Shown here piece after piece: positions 16,323 through 25,170 of a DNA stretch of 64,000 bases (the stretch's first letter is position 1; each line of letters starts with the position of its first letter). The translations under genes and the position numbers were made by a program. The stretch is from G001797105 sp964528155. Its GTDB lineage: Bacteria > Chloroflexota > Anaerolineae > Anaerolineales > E44-bin32. Under the pieces are notes generated by a model. That model was not told the origin of the DNA. It did no database searches and saw only the letters and a list, made by a program, of their open reading frames with translations. The DNA lies in contig CAZGRL010000010.1 in the NCBI GenBank assembly GCA_964528155.1, positions 1 through 64,000 on the forward strand, read 5' to 3'.

Positions 16323-18347
16323 TCAGCGGGTCGGAGTTGAGCGCCGTTTCGAACGGCGCGGTTCTGATCTTGCAGATCCCGGCTCTGGAATTATCCCAGA
16401 CAAATGGGGGAATGCGTCGCTCGCGTGAGGTAGTCCCAACGCGGCGACAAACTCATCCTGGAATTCTGGGCTGGTGGCGATCTGAACATGATGAACCCAC
16501 TTGGCCAGACGAGCGGCCTCCAACCGTTGATCCCGGTTGAGCAGGGCAATCCGGGCACCGTCCCCGGCGGCGTTCCCAGCGGCGAAGACGCGCTCAAGAT
16601 CGCAATCAGGAATCATCCCCAGGATCATGGCATGCCGAGGGTCAATGTAGGTCCCAAAGGCACCACACAGGATGATCCGATCGACCTTGTCGACGCCCTT
16701 TTCGGCCATCAACAGCTTTGCACCGGTGTAGAGTGCAGCCTTAGCCAGCTGGATGGCGCGCACATCGTTCTGAGTGACCACGATCGGCTGTCCCGTCGCC
16801 GAATCTTCAGCATCGACCAGGCGGTACTCACCAACGCGTTCAGCGAAACCCAGGCGCGGCGAGCGCCCAATCATCGCCGGATCAATCCGCCCATCGGAAC
16901 TGACGATACCCGAGAGAACCATCTCCGCGATGGCTTCGATGATCCCGCTCCCGCAGATCCCCGTGGCTCGCGCGCCCTGCGGAAGGGGACCCTCGCCTCC
17001 AGGGATCACCCACTCATCGTGACCGATCACCCTGTAGCGAGGCTCCAGGGTCTCCGGGTCAATCCGGACGCGTTCGATCGCACCGGGGGCGGCCCGCTGT
17101 CCGTGGCTGATCTGCGCGCCTTCGAACGCCGGTCCGGTCGGGCTCGAGGCGCACATGAGACCGCGGTGATCCCCGACGGAGATTTCGGCATTTGTGCCGA
17201 CATCGATGACAAGAACGGTTTCTTCCGAAGCCTGCGGAGCCTCCGCCAGGAGCACGGCCACATGATCGGCGCCGACATGTCCGGCGATGCATGGCAGGAC
17301 ATGCAGGGTCGCGGCCGGGTTCAGATTCAGGCCTACATCGCGCGCCTTCAGATCCAGCGGCGAGGCCACGGCCAGGGCGAACGGCGCCCCGCCGAGCTCG
17401 ACCGGATCGATCCCCAGGAACAGGTGATGCATGATCGTGTTGCCGACGACGACAATATCCATGATGTCATGGACGCCCAGGCCGGCCGCGGCAGCCGCCT
17501 TCTCAGCAAGCTCGTTCACGCCCCGAACCACGGCGCGATGCATCCGCTCGACACCCTGGGGATTCATCATACCGTAGCTGACCCGGCTCATCAGATCCTC
17601 ACCGTAGCGCACTTGGGGGTTCATCATCGCTTCCGTCGCCAGTACCTCTCCGCTCCGAAGATCACACAAGTGAGCGACGACGGTCGTCGAACCGATATCC
17701 ACCGCCAGGCCGAATGCCCCCTCCGCGTATCCTGGCTCGATCCGAAGGACCTGTTTGTCTTGCCAAAGCGTGAGTGTGACTGCGTTGTCCCCCGCGCGAA
17801 GGGATGACTGTAGCCGAGGGAGCACGGTTGGATCGAAGGCCAACTCCGTCAGATCCCACTGCTCTGCCGTCGCGGCCTGCAATCTCTCCCAGTCGCCGCC
17901 TCGGCTGGCAAGGGTTGCCTGGGGCACCTCGACATAGATCTTGCGCACAGCGGGTTGGATATCGATCGCGCGCTCGGTGGCAGCCTTGGCGATGATCTGT
18001 TTGCGGGCCTGGCTCTCTTCGGGGACGGTGATCAGCAGGTCGCCGAGGACACACGCAGCACAGGCCAGCCGCCGACCTTCAATTCCGTTCTTGTCGGCGT
18101 ACTCAGCCTCGGTAGCCTCAACCGGGGTGAGATGGTCAGCCGTCGATGTGATCCCGTGTTTTGGGAACTGCCCCTCCTCGACGATCACCTGGCACTTTCC
18201 GCATGTCTGCCGTCCGCCGCAGATGGACTCGAGCTCAACACCGAGACCTCGCGCCGCGTCGAGCAGGTTCTCCCCGTGCTCAACACTTCCGCGCAGGCCG
18301 GAAGGCATGAGAACCACCTGGTGCAGCCTTCGTTCGGACTCAGTCAT
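16323..18347 (-). CDS. RACo-type corrinoid activation/reductive reactivation protein
   Basis: A 674-residue protein. A plant-type [2Fe-2S] ferredoxin domain comes first (CGGRQTCGKC, Cys43/49/52, with the fourth Cys near 95), then a linker, then an ASKHA-fold ATPase of the DUF4445 type (AVDIGSTTVVAHL, VIDVGTNAEI, CGAFGTYIDP). Members use ATP and a low-potential electron to return inactive Co(II) corrinoid to Co(I). Length and domain order match the family. It lies directly upstream of the corrinoid protein gene, its expected client. The C-terminal 20 residues are unusually basic (RSEPRRSKRRS). Confidence 0.92.
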   Translation of the reverse strand: MTESERRLHQVVLMPSGLRGSVEHGENLLDAARGLGVELESICGGRQTCGKCQVIVEEGQFPKHGITSTADHLTPVEATEAEYADKNGIEGRRLACAACVLGDLLITVPEESQARKQIIAKAATERAIDIQPAVRKIYVEVPQATLASRGGDWERLQAATAEQWDLTELAFDPTVLPRLQSSLRAGDNAVTLTLWQDKQVLRIEPGYAEGAFGLAVDIGSTTVVAHLCDLRSGEVLATEAMMNPQVRYGEDLMSRVSYGMMNPQGVERMHRAVVRGVNELAEKAAAAAGLGVHDIMDIVVVGNTIMHHLFLGIDPVELGGAPFALAVASPLDLKARDVGLNLNPAATLHVLPCIAGHVGADHVAVLLAEAPQASEETVLVIDVGTNAEISVGDHRGLMCASSPTGPAFEGAQISHGQRAAPGAIERVRIDPETLEPRYRVIGHDEWVIPGGEGPLPQGARATGICGSGIIEAIAEMVLSGIVSSDGRIDPAMIGRSPRLGFAERVGEYRLVDAEDSATGQPIVVTQNDVRAIQLAKAALYTGAKLLMAEKGVDKVDRIILCGAFGTYIDPRHAMILGMIPDCDLERVFAAGNAAGDGARIALLNRDQRLEAARLAKWVHHVQIATSPEFQDEFVAALGLPHASDAFPHLSGIIPEPGSARSEPRRSKRRSTPTR

Positions 18348-18390
18348 GCAGTCTCCGTCAGTCCATACACTTATGCGACGTGGCTATCGT

Positions 18391-19257
18391 CTACCCCAGA
18401 ATGGCGACGGCGGCCACGCCGGCGGCCACCAGCCCGGCAGCCAGGATCCTCATGGCGCTCCCATTCTCCTTGAGCACGAGCACGCCGAACGCAGCCCCGA
18501 TCACCACGCTCACCTCGCGCACCGCCCCGGCGTAGCTCGCCGGCGTACCCTGCCTCATAACCAGCAAGACAAGTGCATAGGCAGCCAACGTGGTGAAACC
18601 AGCCAGAATCGTGATCCAGCGTGACAGGCGCAACTCGCGCATGACGTCCCGCCAGCCGATCTTCCACAGCGTCCACGGGGTCAGCCACACGACGCTAAAC
18701 CACAACGCTAGGTTAGTGTAGAGCAGCGGATCGACGATCCCGATCCCGACCTTGTCGATGGCGGTGTAGGCCGAGATGCACGCGCCAGCGAGGATCGCCC
18801 AGCGTGGGCCGGGAGAGCGTAGGGCGATCAAGGGCTGCCTCCACGCGCCCAGGCGCGGGAGGTTCACGCTGTACAGCCCAAGGGCGATCATCCCGATTCC
18901 GACAACCCCTCCCACGCTGAGTTGCTCGCGCAAGAGGGCCAGCGACCACACGACCAGCAGGAGCGGCCCCGTCCCGCGGGCCAGTGGATAGACCACCGAA
19001 AGATCGCCGCCGCGATAGGCTTCGGCGATCGACACGAAATAGAGCGCCTCGAAGACCGAACTCGCCAGCATCACCGCCAGGCCCAAGGGTGGGATGGCCC
19101 TCCATCCGAAGATCACAATCGGGCTGAAAATCACTCCGGCCCAGATGAGCATCCACCAGACGAAGGCGGCTCGTTCGCGACTGCGCTTGAGCGAGATGTG
19201 CGTGACCACATGCAGGCACGCCGAAACCAACAGCAACAGCAAACCGGAAGAGCTCAT
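18391..19257 (-). CDS. EamA/DMT-family membrane transporter
   Basis: A 288-residue integral membrane protein with about ten hydrophobic segments in two repeats. The first repeat begins LLLLLVSACLHVVTH and the second AILAGACISAYTAID; VYPLARGTGPLLLV is the conserved mid-repeat segment. DMT carriers move small metabolites across the cytoplasmic membrane. It lies between the MttB-type methyltransferase and the RACo gene on the same strand, so it may import the methylated substrate or export a product; that is inference from position only. Confidence 0.85.
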   Translation of the reverse strand: MSSSGLLLLLVSACLHVVTHISLKRSRERAAFVWWMLIWAGVIFSPIVIFGWRAIPPLGLAVMLASSVFEALYFVSIAEAYRGGDLSVVYPLARGTGPLLLVVWSLALLREQLSVGGVVGIGMIALGLYSVNLPRLGAWRQPLIALRSPGPRWAILAGACISAYTAIDKVGIGIVDPLLYTNLALWFSVVWLTPWTLWKIGWRDVMRELRLSRWITILAGFTTLAAYALVLLVMRQGTPASYAGAVREVSVVIGAAFGVLVLKENGSAMRILAAGLVAAGVAAVAILG

Positions 19258-19427
19258 CGGGGTGAAGGTTCAGTCCGCCTCGGCGCGTGGAACGGTCAGC
19301 CTCCGATATCCCTCGCACGTATCCCATCCAAAATACCTGTACTCAGCATCTCTACGACAGTGGCAAGCGATTTGTCCAAGAGCTTCCTTCAATCGCGATG
19401 TGCACAGATCCGGCTACTTCGAACTCG

Positions 19428-20954
19428 TCACGCGCCCAGCTCGGCTTCTCGTTGCCTCCGCCGTCGACCACCTCTGGCGCGCCGCTCGTGCCGCGCGACC
19501 GGTGTCCACCCTTCAGGCGGGACCAGGTCGCCACTGACCAGGTCGGAAAAAGCGGTCCGGATCCGGCCTTCCTCTTCGGGTGTGAAGCCGGCCGCCGATT
19601 CACTCGTGAGAATATCGCGCACGCGCCCCATGGCATGCGCCTGCGAATCCTTCCCGCCGCGCTCGAGCCAGAGCTGACGCGGGTCGCGGTCGGCCACCTC
19701 AGGCAGGAATCCGGTGGTTTTCATCCGCTCAACCGTATGCAGGTTGTCGGCGTACATCCCTCCCGGACCAACTTCGGCGATCAGATCGAGGGCAAGGTTC
19801 TCTTCACTGAATGGCAGGCCTTGCTTGACTTTCTTCAGCATCATAGCGATCTCGTTGTCGATGACCGCCTTGGCGAAATCAAATGCCATCAGCGAGTCGA
19901 GCAATCCCGCCATATTGAACATGTCCACACCGGAAAGCACACCAGCCACGGTCGACATGCCCGTCTCGTATCCGGATTGGGCGTCGTTGACTTTGGCATT
20001 GGTCAACCCGATATATCCTCCGCACGGAACGTTGTAGTAATGCGCCAGCTGAGCCACGCCGACGAACAGGATGCCGGTTTCAATCGCCCCCGGGGCATAA
20101 GCTCCGCTGCGCATGTCGGCAACGGTGGGCAGGCTGCTGTAGATCGTCGGCTTGCCGGGCCGAATCATCTGTTCGAGCACCGCTGCAGCCAGGAACTCGG
20201 CGTTCCCCTGAGTCAGCGTTCCCACGAGCGTCAGCGGCCCGGTCAGTCCGGCATTGGGCACGATCGTCGGGAAACATGGCAGATCCTGCTCGGTGTAGAA
20301 CATCAACATCTCGGTCGAGTCGAAATCCATCGTCAGCGGCGAAACGACCGGGCAGTAATGATGGGTCACGAAAGGATGTTCGCGGTAGGCGGCCTCGCTG
20401 CCGGCGATCAGATACAGCAATTGCAGAATCTTCTGGGCGTCCTCGGGCGGCCCGCTTCCGCGCAGCGGCTTCAGGCAGTTCTTGAGCGCCGGATAGAACC
20501 GCGAAATGCTGAACAATCCGGGCGGCGCGTCGTCAGCCAGGGTAGATATTGAGAACACATCGTAGCCGGGCAGTTCGTTGACCAGGTGTGCGATGCGGGC
20601 GATGTCATCCGAACGCGCCCGACGCTCCTGACCGGTGATCGGATCGATGATGTTCGGCGCAGAGCTCCCGGTGACGATCACCGGGCCGTCGTCGGGGAGA
20701 GTGCGGTCGAATGACGGATCGCGGCCGCCGAATGTGAACTTGGGCGGGATCATCCCCCGGAACTCTTCGACCACATCCCGCGGGAATCTCACGATCTGGC
20801 TCTGCGGGTCGGCGCTGCAGCCGTGTTCGGAGAAGACGTCATGCGCCCGCGCATTGCGCACCAGCAGCCCCACGTTTTCAAGAATCTCAAGAGATGCCTC
20901 GTGGATGCGTATGATCTGGTCCTGGGTCAGAAGTCTGACGTAGTCTGATATCAT
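19428..20954 (-). CDS. MttB-superfamily methyltransferase, non-pyrrolysine type (glycine-betaine methyltransferase-like)
   Basis: A 508-residue TIM-barrel protein of the trimethylamine methyltransferase superfamily. It begins with helical QDQIIRIHEASLEILENVG, has DDIARIAHLVNELPGYDVFS in the middle and GYIGLTNAKVNDAQSGYE in the later part. The frame is complete without any in-frame amber codon, so this is the non-pyrrolysine branch, which includes glycine-betaine and other quaternary-amine methyltransferases. These enzymes pass one methyl group from the amine to a corrinoid protein. It is the first catalytic gene after the regulator in the operon. The substrate (glycine betaine, proline betaine, carnitine or another) cannot be read from sequence; the flanking dimethylglycine-type dehydrogenases favour glycine betaine. 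Confidence 0.85.
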   Translation of the reverse strand: MISDYVRLLTQDQIIRIHEASLEILENVGLLVRNARAHDVFSEHGCSADPQSQIVRFPRDVVEEFRGMIPPKFTFGGRDPSFDRTLPDDGPVIVTGSSAPNIIDPITGQERRARSDDIARIAHLVNELPGYDVFSISTLADDAPPGLFSISRFYPALKNCLKPLRGSGPPEDAQKILQLLYLIAGSEAAYREHPFVTHHYCPVVSPLTMDFDSTEMLMFYTEQDLPCFPTIVPNAGLTGPLTLVGTLTQGNAEFLAAAVLEQMIRPGKPTIYSSLPTVADMRSGAYAPGAIETGILFVGVAQLAHYYNVPCGGYIGLTNAKVNDAQSGYETGMSTVAGVLSGVDMFNMAGLLDSLMAFDFAKAVIDNEIAMMLKKVKQGLPFSEENLALDLIAEVGPGGMYADNLHTVERMKTTGFLPEVADRDPRQLWLERGGKDSQAHAMGRVRDILTSESAAGFTPEEEGRIRTAFSDLVSGDLVPPEGWTPVARHERRARGGRRRRQREAELGA

Positions 20955-21041
20955 CCCAATTCATCCTTGGCGTCCCAAATTGCCGGACACACAGATCGAT
21001 CTGTGTCAGCGGTCAGCGCGAGATCAACGGACGCTCCAGCT

Positions 21042-21836
21042 TCACAACTCCACCGGGGCGATCTCGGTGACGAACCGGAATCGATCGCCCCGATAAAGAT
21101 CTTTCCCTTGCTCAACCGGCCTGCCCTTCTCGTCGAACGATAGACGTCGTTCGAGCATCAAAGGAGCGCCAGGCTCCACCTGCAATAGGCGGGCTTCATA
21201 CTCCGTCGCCGAGACGGGCTCGAGGCTCTGACGCGCCCGTCGGACAGTGATTCCATATTCCTGTTCAAAGACTTCATAGAGCGAGCGACTCTCAAGATCG
21301 AAGCGTTGAAGATCCGGGAATTTCGCCGCCGAGATGGTGTATCGCTCAAGCAACACCGCTTCGCGGTTGAGAGTCCGCAGACGATGGATGAGATAGACCA
21401 CGGCCGAGGTCGGCAACTGAAGTTCTTTCGACAATGAGGCGTCTACCGGTGACTGGGTGAAAGAAACGATCTTTGCGCCCGGGGTATAGCCACTTCGCTG
21501 CATACCTCGAGTAAACGAGACCAGACTTCCGGCGTGCCGTTCAATCTTGGGCCTGGCGATATACGTGCCTTTCCCCTGGCGGCGGACCAACAGCCCTTCG
21601 CCGGCGAGCACACGCAGGGCACGCCGCAGGGTGAGGCGGTTCACCCCAAGCATTTCGCTCAGGGCTCTCTCGGGGGGTAGCCGGTCGCCGGCCGACAGCT
21701 CGCCGGATTCGATGCGGGCCATCAGGCTCTCGGCGATCTGGACATAGAGCGGAACGGCGGAGATCAGGCGATCAACCGGGGGGGCAATCACTGTACTGCC
21801 GCCGCTGTCAGCAGAAATCATGCGTGGAGACCCCAT
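21042..21836 (-). CDS. GntR-family regulator with UTRA domain (HutC subfamily)
   Basis: A 264-residue regulator. The N-terminal winged helix has PLYVQIAESLMARIESGEL, then DRLPPERALSEMLGVNRLTL and VRRQGKGTYIA. A UTRA effector domain follows (about 110-260: YEVFEQEYGITVRRARQSLE, ATEYEARLLQVEPGAPLMLE). It lies 87 bp upstream of the MttB-type gene on the same strand and is probably its regulator. The likely binding site just before its start suggests autoregulation. The effector may be the methylated amine. ATG 21821 is an alternative start. Confidence 0.88.
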   Translation of the reverse strand: MGSPRMISADSGGSTVIAPPVDRLISAVPLYVQIAESLMARIESGELSAGDRLPPERALSEMLGVNRLTLRRALRVLAGEGLLVRRQGKGTYIARPKIERHAGSLVSFTRGMQRSGYTPGAKIVSFTQSPVDASLSKELQLPTSAVVYLIHRLRTLNREAVLLERYTISAAKFPDLQRFDLESRSLYEVFEQEYGITVRRARQSLEPVSATEYEARLLQVEPGAPLMLERRLSFDEKGRPVEQGKDLYRGDRFRFVTEIAPVEL

Positions 21837-21867
21837 TGGAATACCAGTGGTTCATTGGTATACACCA
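21837..21867 (-). promoter_or_regulatory. Candidate GntR/HutC operator
   Basis: On the minus strand TGGTGTATACCA (21867-21856) contains GTGTATAC, an exact match to GTNTANAC, the consensus reported for the HutC subfamily. A related partial copy, TGGTATTCCA (21846-21837), abuts the regulator start. The regulator encoded immediately downstream is itself of the HutC/UTRA type, so autoregulation of the whole corrinoid operon is plausible. Confidence 0.5.
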
Positions 21868-22143
21868 TTTTGCCCGGGCTACATTAACACGGTTCGGGGG
21901 GCATGTCAACGGGTCCCGGCCAATGGGGCATTCCCTTTGCACGGAGATGAAGCTTTGCAGGGGGTCATGTCTCTAGGCGCTTACCCCCTGGGGCCCCACC
22001 CGTGCGAAATGCTCAGCCAGGGACGGGTTTGTCCACACGAACCCAAACGATGCTGCCATCTTCCTATGCCCCTGTTCCGATTGGATCGGGGCTGGCAGCA
22101 GCGTCGGTCTGTTCGAGTCCGCCCGCCTGACCCGCCGCTCGGT
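21837..22143. other. Intergenic region upstream of the GntR-led operon
   Basis: This 307-bp region holds the operator-like repeats beside the regulator gene. It also has a structured segment at 22053-22100, with TGCTGCCA pairing to TGGCAGCA around a CCGAT/ATCGG hairpin. A GC hairpin (CCCGCCG at 22131-22137, CGGCGGG at 22153-22159) overlaps the end of the phosphodiesterase gene and is followed on the plus strand by CTTTTC. No gene is seen. The hairpins may end transcription from the phosphodiesterase side. Confidence 0.4.
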
Positions 22144-22950
22144 TCACGTCACCGGCGGGCTTTTCATGGTCGGCGGAATGGGGATCTCCAGCAGGTGGCA
22201 CAAGGTCGGGGCGATACGCAGCTGCGATATCTGCGTGCCGGTGTTCCCCTGCCCGCCGCTTCCTGAGGTCACATACAGCGGCACGTGACGCACGTCCGGA
22301 GTCGTGCCCCCGTGCAACCGATCGTTGTTGATCCCGTGATCAGCCGTAACCAGAACCGTGTAGCCCCGTTCGATCCACCGCGGGATCAGGTCGGCCAGGA
22401 CCATGTCCTGGAAAATGGCGTTATTGCGGTACTCACTCGAGTCCGAGCCATACGTCTCGCCCATATAATCCATGCCCATCGGATGGATCAGGACGTAGTC
22501 CGGCTCGAACTTCGCCACGAGGCTGGCGCCGGCCGCCAGCACCTCGCGATCGGGCGTGGCGTCCTCCATGTAGAAGCGGCCGTGCTGAATGGCTGCCTTA
22601 GGATCGTCTTGTTCCCGATCAGCGATATAGTCGTACGGTGCGCGGATGTAGAGTTCCGAGTACCAGTAGTAGGCCGCCGCGGCCGTCGAGCGGCCATTCT
22701 GCACCGCCTGCTCGAATACGTTCGGCATGTTCGACCTGCGCACGACCCTATTGTTGGTGACCCCATGTTCGGTGACACCTACCCCGGTATGGAGCGTCTC
22801 ATACAGCGGCCGCGACATCGTCGGCAGCTCGGCGATCACCGTGTAGCGGCTGGCGCGCTTCGTCTCCACCAGATGCTCGAGAAAACCCATCTGCTTCGCC
22901 GCAGTGTCGTCGCGCAATGCATCTGAAACGACCATCACGACTTTGCCCAC
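22144..22950 (-). CDS. Alkaline-phosphatase-superfamily phosphodiesterase/phosphonoacetate-hydrolase-like enzyme
   Basis: A roughly 268-residue enzyme of the alkaline phosphatase superfamily. Metal ligands and nucleophile are all visible: VVSDALRDD (Asp10), ELPTMSRP (Thr44 nucleophile), HPMGMDYMGE (Asp and His), VTADHGIN (Asp-His) and DVRHVPLYV (His). No signal peptide is seen, so it acts in the cytoplasm. The GTG start at 22950 is chosen because GAGGAGGAAA precedes it; the frame continues upstream to 23100 without such a site. Nucleotide pyrophosphatases and phosphonoacetate hydrolases are the nearest types. It lies 35 bp after a YitT-family gene and downstream of an ABC importer, which hints at use of an imported phosphorus compound. 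Confidence 0.8.
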   Translation of the reverse strand: MGKVVMVVSDALRDDTAAKQMGFLEHLVETKRASRYTVIAELPTMSRPLYETLHTGVGVTEHGVTNNRVVRRSNMPNVFEQAVQNGRSTAAAAYYWYSELYIRAPYDYIADREQDDPKAAIQHGRFYMEDATPDREVLAAGASLVAKFEPDYVLIHPMGMDYMGETYGSDSSEYRNNAIFQDMVLADLIPRWIERGYTVLVTADHGINNDRLHGGTTPDVRHVPLYVTSGSGGQGNTGTQISQLRIAPTLCHLLEIPIPPTMKSPPVT

Positions 22951-22985
22951 GCTTTCCTCCTCAGAGTGCCCAGTTGGCACCCGGA

Positions 22986-23933
22986 TCAGCTCGACGGTTT
23001 GGGTTCGGCCGGGGCCGAAGTGTTGCGCGACCGGGGGATCACGCCTCCGCTGGATTGATGCCCGTGCCCGACCACGACAAACGCCTTGGGGTCGACCCAC
23101 CGAACGGCGCTCTTCAGTGCGTTGACATCAGGCCGATTGACCGTGCAAAAGAGAACCGTGTGCTGCGCCTCGGTGAACATCCCTTGCGCCGGCCAGGCGG
23201 TGACACCCAGGCCAAACTGCGCGAACACGGCTTGCGTGACAGTTTCCGGGTGATCGGTCACGATGAATGCGGTTCGCACAACGCTCGGACCCTCCAGGAT
23301 GTAGTCCGCCGTCAGGCCCCACACGAAAAGCGCCAAGAGCGCGTACAAGGCGCTCTCCCATCCGAAGACGATGCCGGCCAGGATGATCACGCCCCCGTCG
23401 GTGATGAAATAGACCTGTCCCATGGGGATCCCGGTCCGCATCTGAAGGACGCGGCTGGCAACGCCAGTGCCGGCGGAGGTCCCGCTTCCCCGATAGACAA
23501 GACCGGTCCCAATTCCGCCGACGACCCCGCCGTAGAGCGCGTTCAGCAGTGGATCCGAGGTGATCCCGGCCGTGGGAAGCCATCCGGCCAGCAGATCGAC
23601 GCCCAGGTTGTAGACGATGACAACGAACGCGGTGCGGATCAAGAAATGGAAGCGGCCGAGGTTGAAGAAACCCAGGACGAGCATGGGGATGTTCAGGACG
23701 AGCATTGTCAGACCGATCGGCCAGCCGGCCATTTTCCGCAAGATGATCGCTAGGCCGGAGACGCCGCCTGGTGCCAGGTTCGCCGGAACCAGAAACAAGT
23801 CGACATTGACGGCCAGGATCAAGGCCCCGAAAGACAGGAGGACCCAATCTCTCGCCAGGGACGAGCATCTCGGCTGTCTGCCCGCGATCGGCGCTCCGTT
23901 CATCCTCAACTCATTCCCCATTGTTCGGACCAT
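22986..23933 (-). CDS. YitT family membrane protein (DUF161 + DUF2179)
   Basis: A 315-residue protein with about five or six membrane spans (NVDLFLVPANLAPGGVSGLA, LTMLVLNIPMLVLGFF, then a YRGSGTSAGTGV re-entrant-like segment). A cytosolic DUF2179 domain of about 80 residues follows (RTAFIVTDHPETVTQAVFAQ onward). The family is widespread in bacteria; a transport role is suspected but unproven. It lies between an ABC importer operon and the phosphodiesterase gene on the same strand. Confidence 0.85.
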   Translation of the reverse strand: MVRTMGNELRMNGAPIAGRQPRCSSLARDWVLLSFGALILAVNVDLFLVPANLAPGGVSGLAIILRKMAGWPIGLTMLVLNIPMLVLGFFNLGRFHFLIRTAFVVIVYNLGVDLLAGWLPTAGITSDPLLNALYGGVVGGIGTGLVYRGSGTSAGTGVASRVLQMRTGIPMGQVYFITDGGVIILAGIVFGWESALYALLALFVWGLTADYILEGPSVVRTAFIVTDHPETVTQAVFAQFGLGVTAWPAQGMFTEAQHTVLFCTVNRPDVNALKSAVRWVDPKAFVVVGHGHQSSGGVIPRSRNTSAPAEPKPSS

Positions 23934-24024
23934 CCGGCGGGACGTCTTATCCGATGACCAATCTCCATGTCGCCCTCAGCCGAGGCCATCGCAAATGTCT
24001 CGGGAACCTCGACCATACATTGAA

Positions 24025-24056
24025 ATCCCCGCTGCGAGGTGCGGCGCAACGGGGAT
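24025..24056 (-). terminator. Probable intrinsic terminator of the ABC importer operon
   Basis: ATCCCCG (24025-24031) pairs with CGGGGAT (24050-24056), with further GC pairing inside. On the minus strand the stem is followed by TTTCAATG. It lies 44 bp beyond the stop of the ABC ATPase gene, in the gap before the YitT gene. Confidence 0.45.
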
Positions 24057-24099
24057 ACGGTGATACAACGGGCCCGAACACATATTGCCGGATATGATT

Positions 24100-25155
24100 T
24101 CACATTTCCGACGTGACCCAGCAGGCATCCGGCGGAAAGGACACCGTCATGAACTCGCCCACCTTGGGTAGCTTGAGATCGCGTCGATTGAGCACGTCCA
24201 GCGTCACCACGGAGTCACCCAGCTCCAGATGCACCCGGACGACCGAGCCCAGGAACGCCACCGACTCAACTTTGCCGGTCAGGTGGTTCTCGTCCTTCTG
24301 TTCCCCCATGTGCATCTGCTCGGGACGCATCATCACGACGACCGTGGCGCTCGCCGAAGTGATGGGCGCCGAGGTGGTGAACTCCTGCCCATCCAGTGTC
24401 AGTCGACCCTTGGCCGCATCGATCACCTTGCAGCGAAACCGGTTGAGTGTTCCAACGAATGAGGCGACGAACGCTGTCTGAGGATAGTTGTAGACTTCGG
24501 ATGGGTGGCCGACCTGTTCGATGTGACCGGCATTCATCACCACCACGCGGTCCGAGATCGTGAGCGCTTCTTCCTGGTCGTGCGTCACATAGATCGTCGT
24601 GATGCCCATCTCTTGCTGGATTCGGCGGATCTCGTAGCGCAACTCGACACGGATCTTGGCGTCAAGGGCCGATAATGGCTCGTCGAGGAGCAACACCTGC
24701 GGCTGAATGGCCAACGCGCGCGCCAATGCCACGCGCTGTTGTTGGCCGCCGGAAAGCTGGTACGGGTAACGCTCACCCAGCTCCGGCATACGGATCAGCC
24801 GAAGCATCTCGAGCGCCCGCTGGTTGATCTGCTCATCGGTCTTCTTGGCCACTTTCAAACCAAAACCGACGTTATCGGCGACGGTCATGTTGGGGAACAA
24901 GGCATAGGCCTGGAAGACCATCCCCACATTTCGCTGGTTTGGGGGTCGGTGGGTGATGTCAGTTCCATCGAGAAGGATCTGGCCTTCGCTCGGAGGCTCG
25001 AACCCGGCCACCATGCGCAGTGTGGTCGTCTTGCCGCAGCCGCTAGGCCCCAGGAAAGTAACCAATTCGCCCTTGTCTATCTCCAGGTTGAAGTCCTGCA
25101 CCGCGTCCATTCCACCAAAGGTCTTGCTTGCATGCTTGATCTCGAGAAAGGCCAT
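24100..25155 (-). CDS. ABC importer ATPase (PotA / Fe3+ / 2-aminoethylphosphonate type)
   Basis: A 351-residue ATPase with Walker A GPSGCGKTT (about 38), Q-loop VFQAYALFPNMT, signature LSGGQQQRVALARAL, Walker B VLLLDEPLSALD and switch His in VTHDQEEAL. A C-terminal TOBE-type domain (about 240-351) ends CWVTSEM. This architecture is that of the CUT1/PotA group. It energises the importer encoded by the two permease genes and the binding protein upstream, spaced 15 bp from the permease gene. Substrate specificity lies in the binding protein. Confidence 0.92.
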   Translation of the reverse strand: MAFLEIKHASKTFGGMDAVQDFNLEIDKGELVTFLGPSGCGKTTTLRMVAGFEPPSEGQILLDGTDITHRPPNQRNVGMVFQAYALFPNMTVADNVGFGLKVAKKTDEQINQRALEMLRLIRMPELGERYPYQLSGGQQQRVALARALAIQPQVLLLDEPLSALDAKIRVELRYEIRRIQQEMGITTIYVTHDQEEALTISDRVVVMNAGHIEQVGHPSEVYNYPQTAFVASFVGTLNRFRCKVIDAAKGRLTLDGQEFTTSAPITSASATVVVMMRPEQMHMGEQKDENHLTGKVESVAFLGSVVRVHLELGDSVVTLDVLNRRDLKLPKVGEFMTVSFPPDACWVTSEM

Positions 25156-25170
25156 CTCTACCTCTGTAGT

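Noticed and set aside
16488..17807. 439-codon open frame on the plus strand
   Set aside because: Antisense shadow of the RACo-type gene, whose ferredoxin and ATPase motifs are unmistakable.
22107..22130. tRNA T-arm-like motif (GTTCGAGTCC) followed by a GC hairpin and CTTTTC
   Set aside because: The putative T stem has two mismatches in five pairs and no matching acceptor strand lies 70-75 nt upstream. It is at most a remnant.
21837..22143. Cobalamin riboswitch upstream of the corrinoid operon
   Set aside because: I looked for the B12 box and the conserved core and saw neither on either strand.
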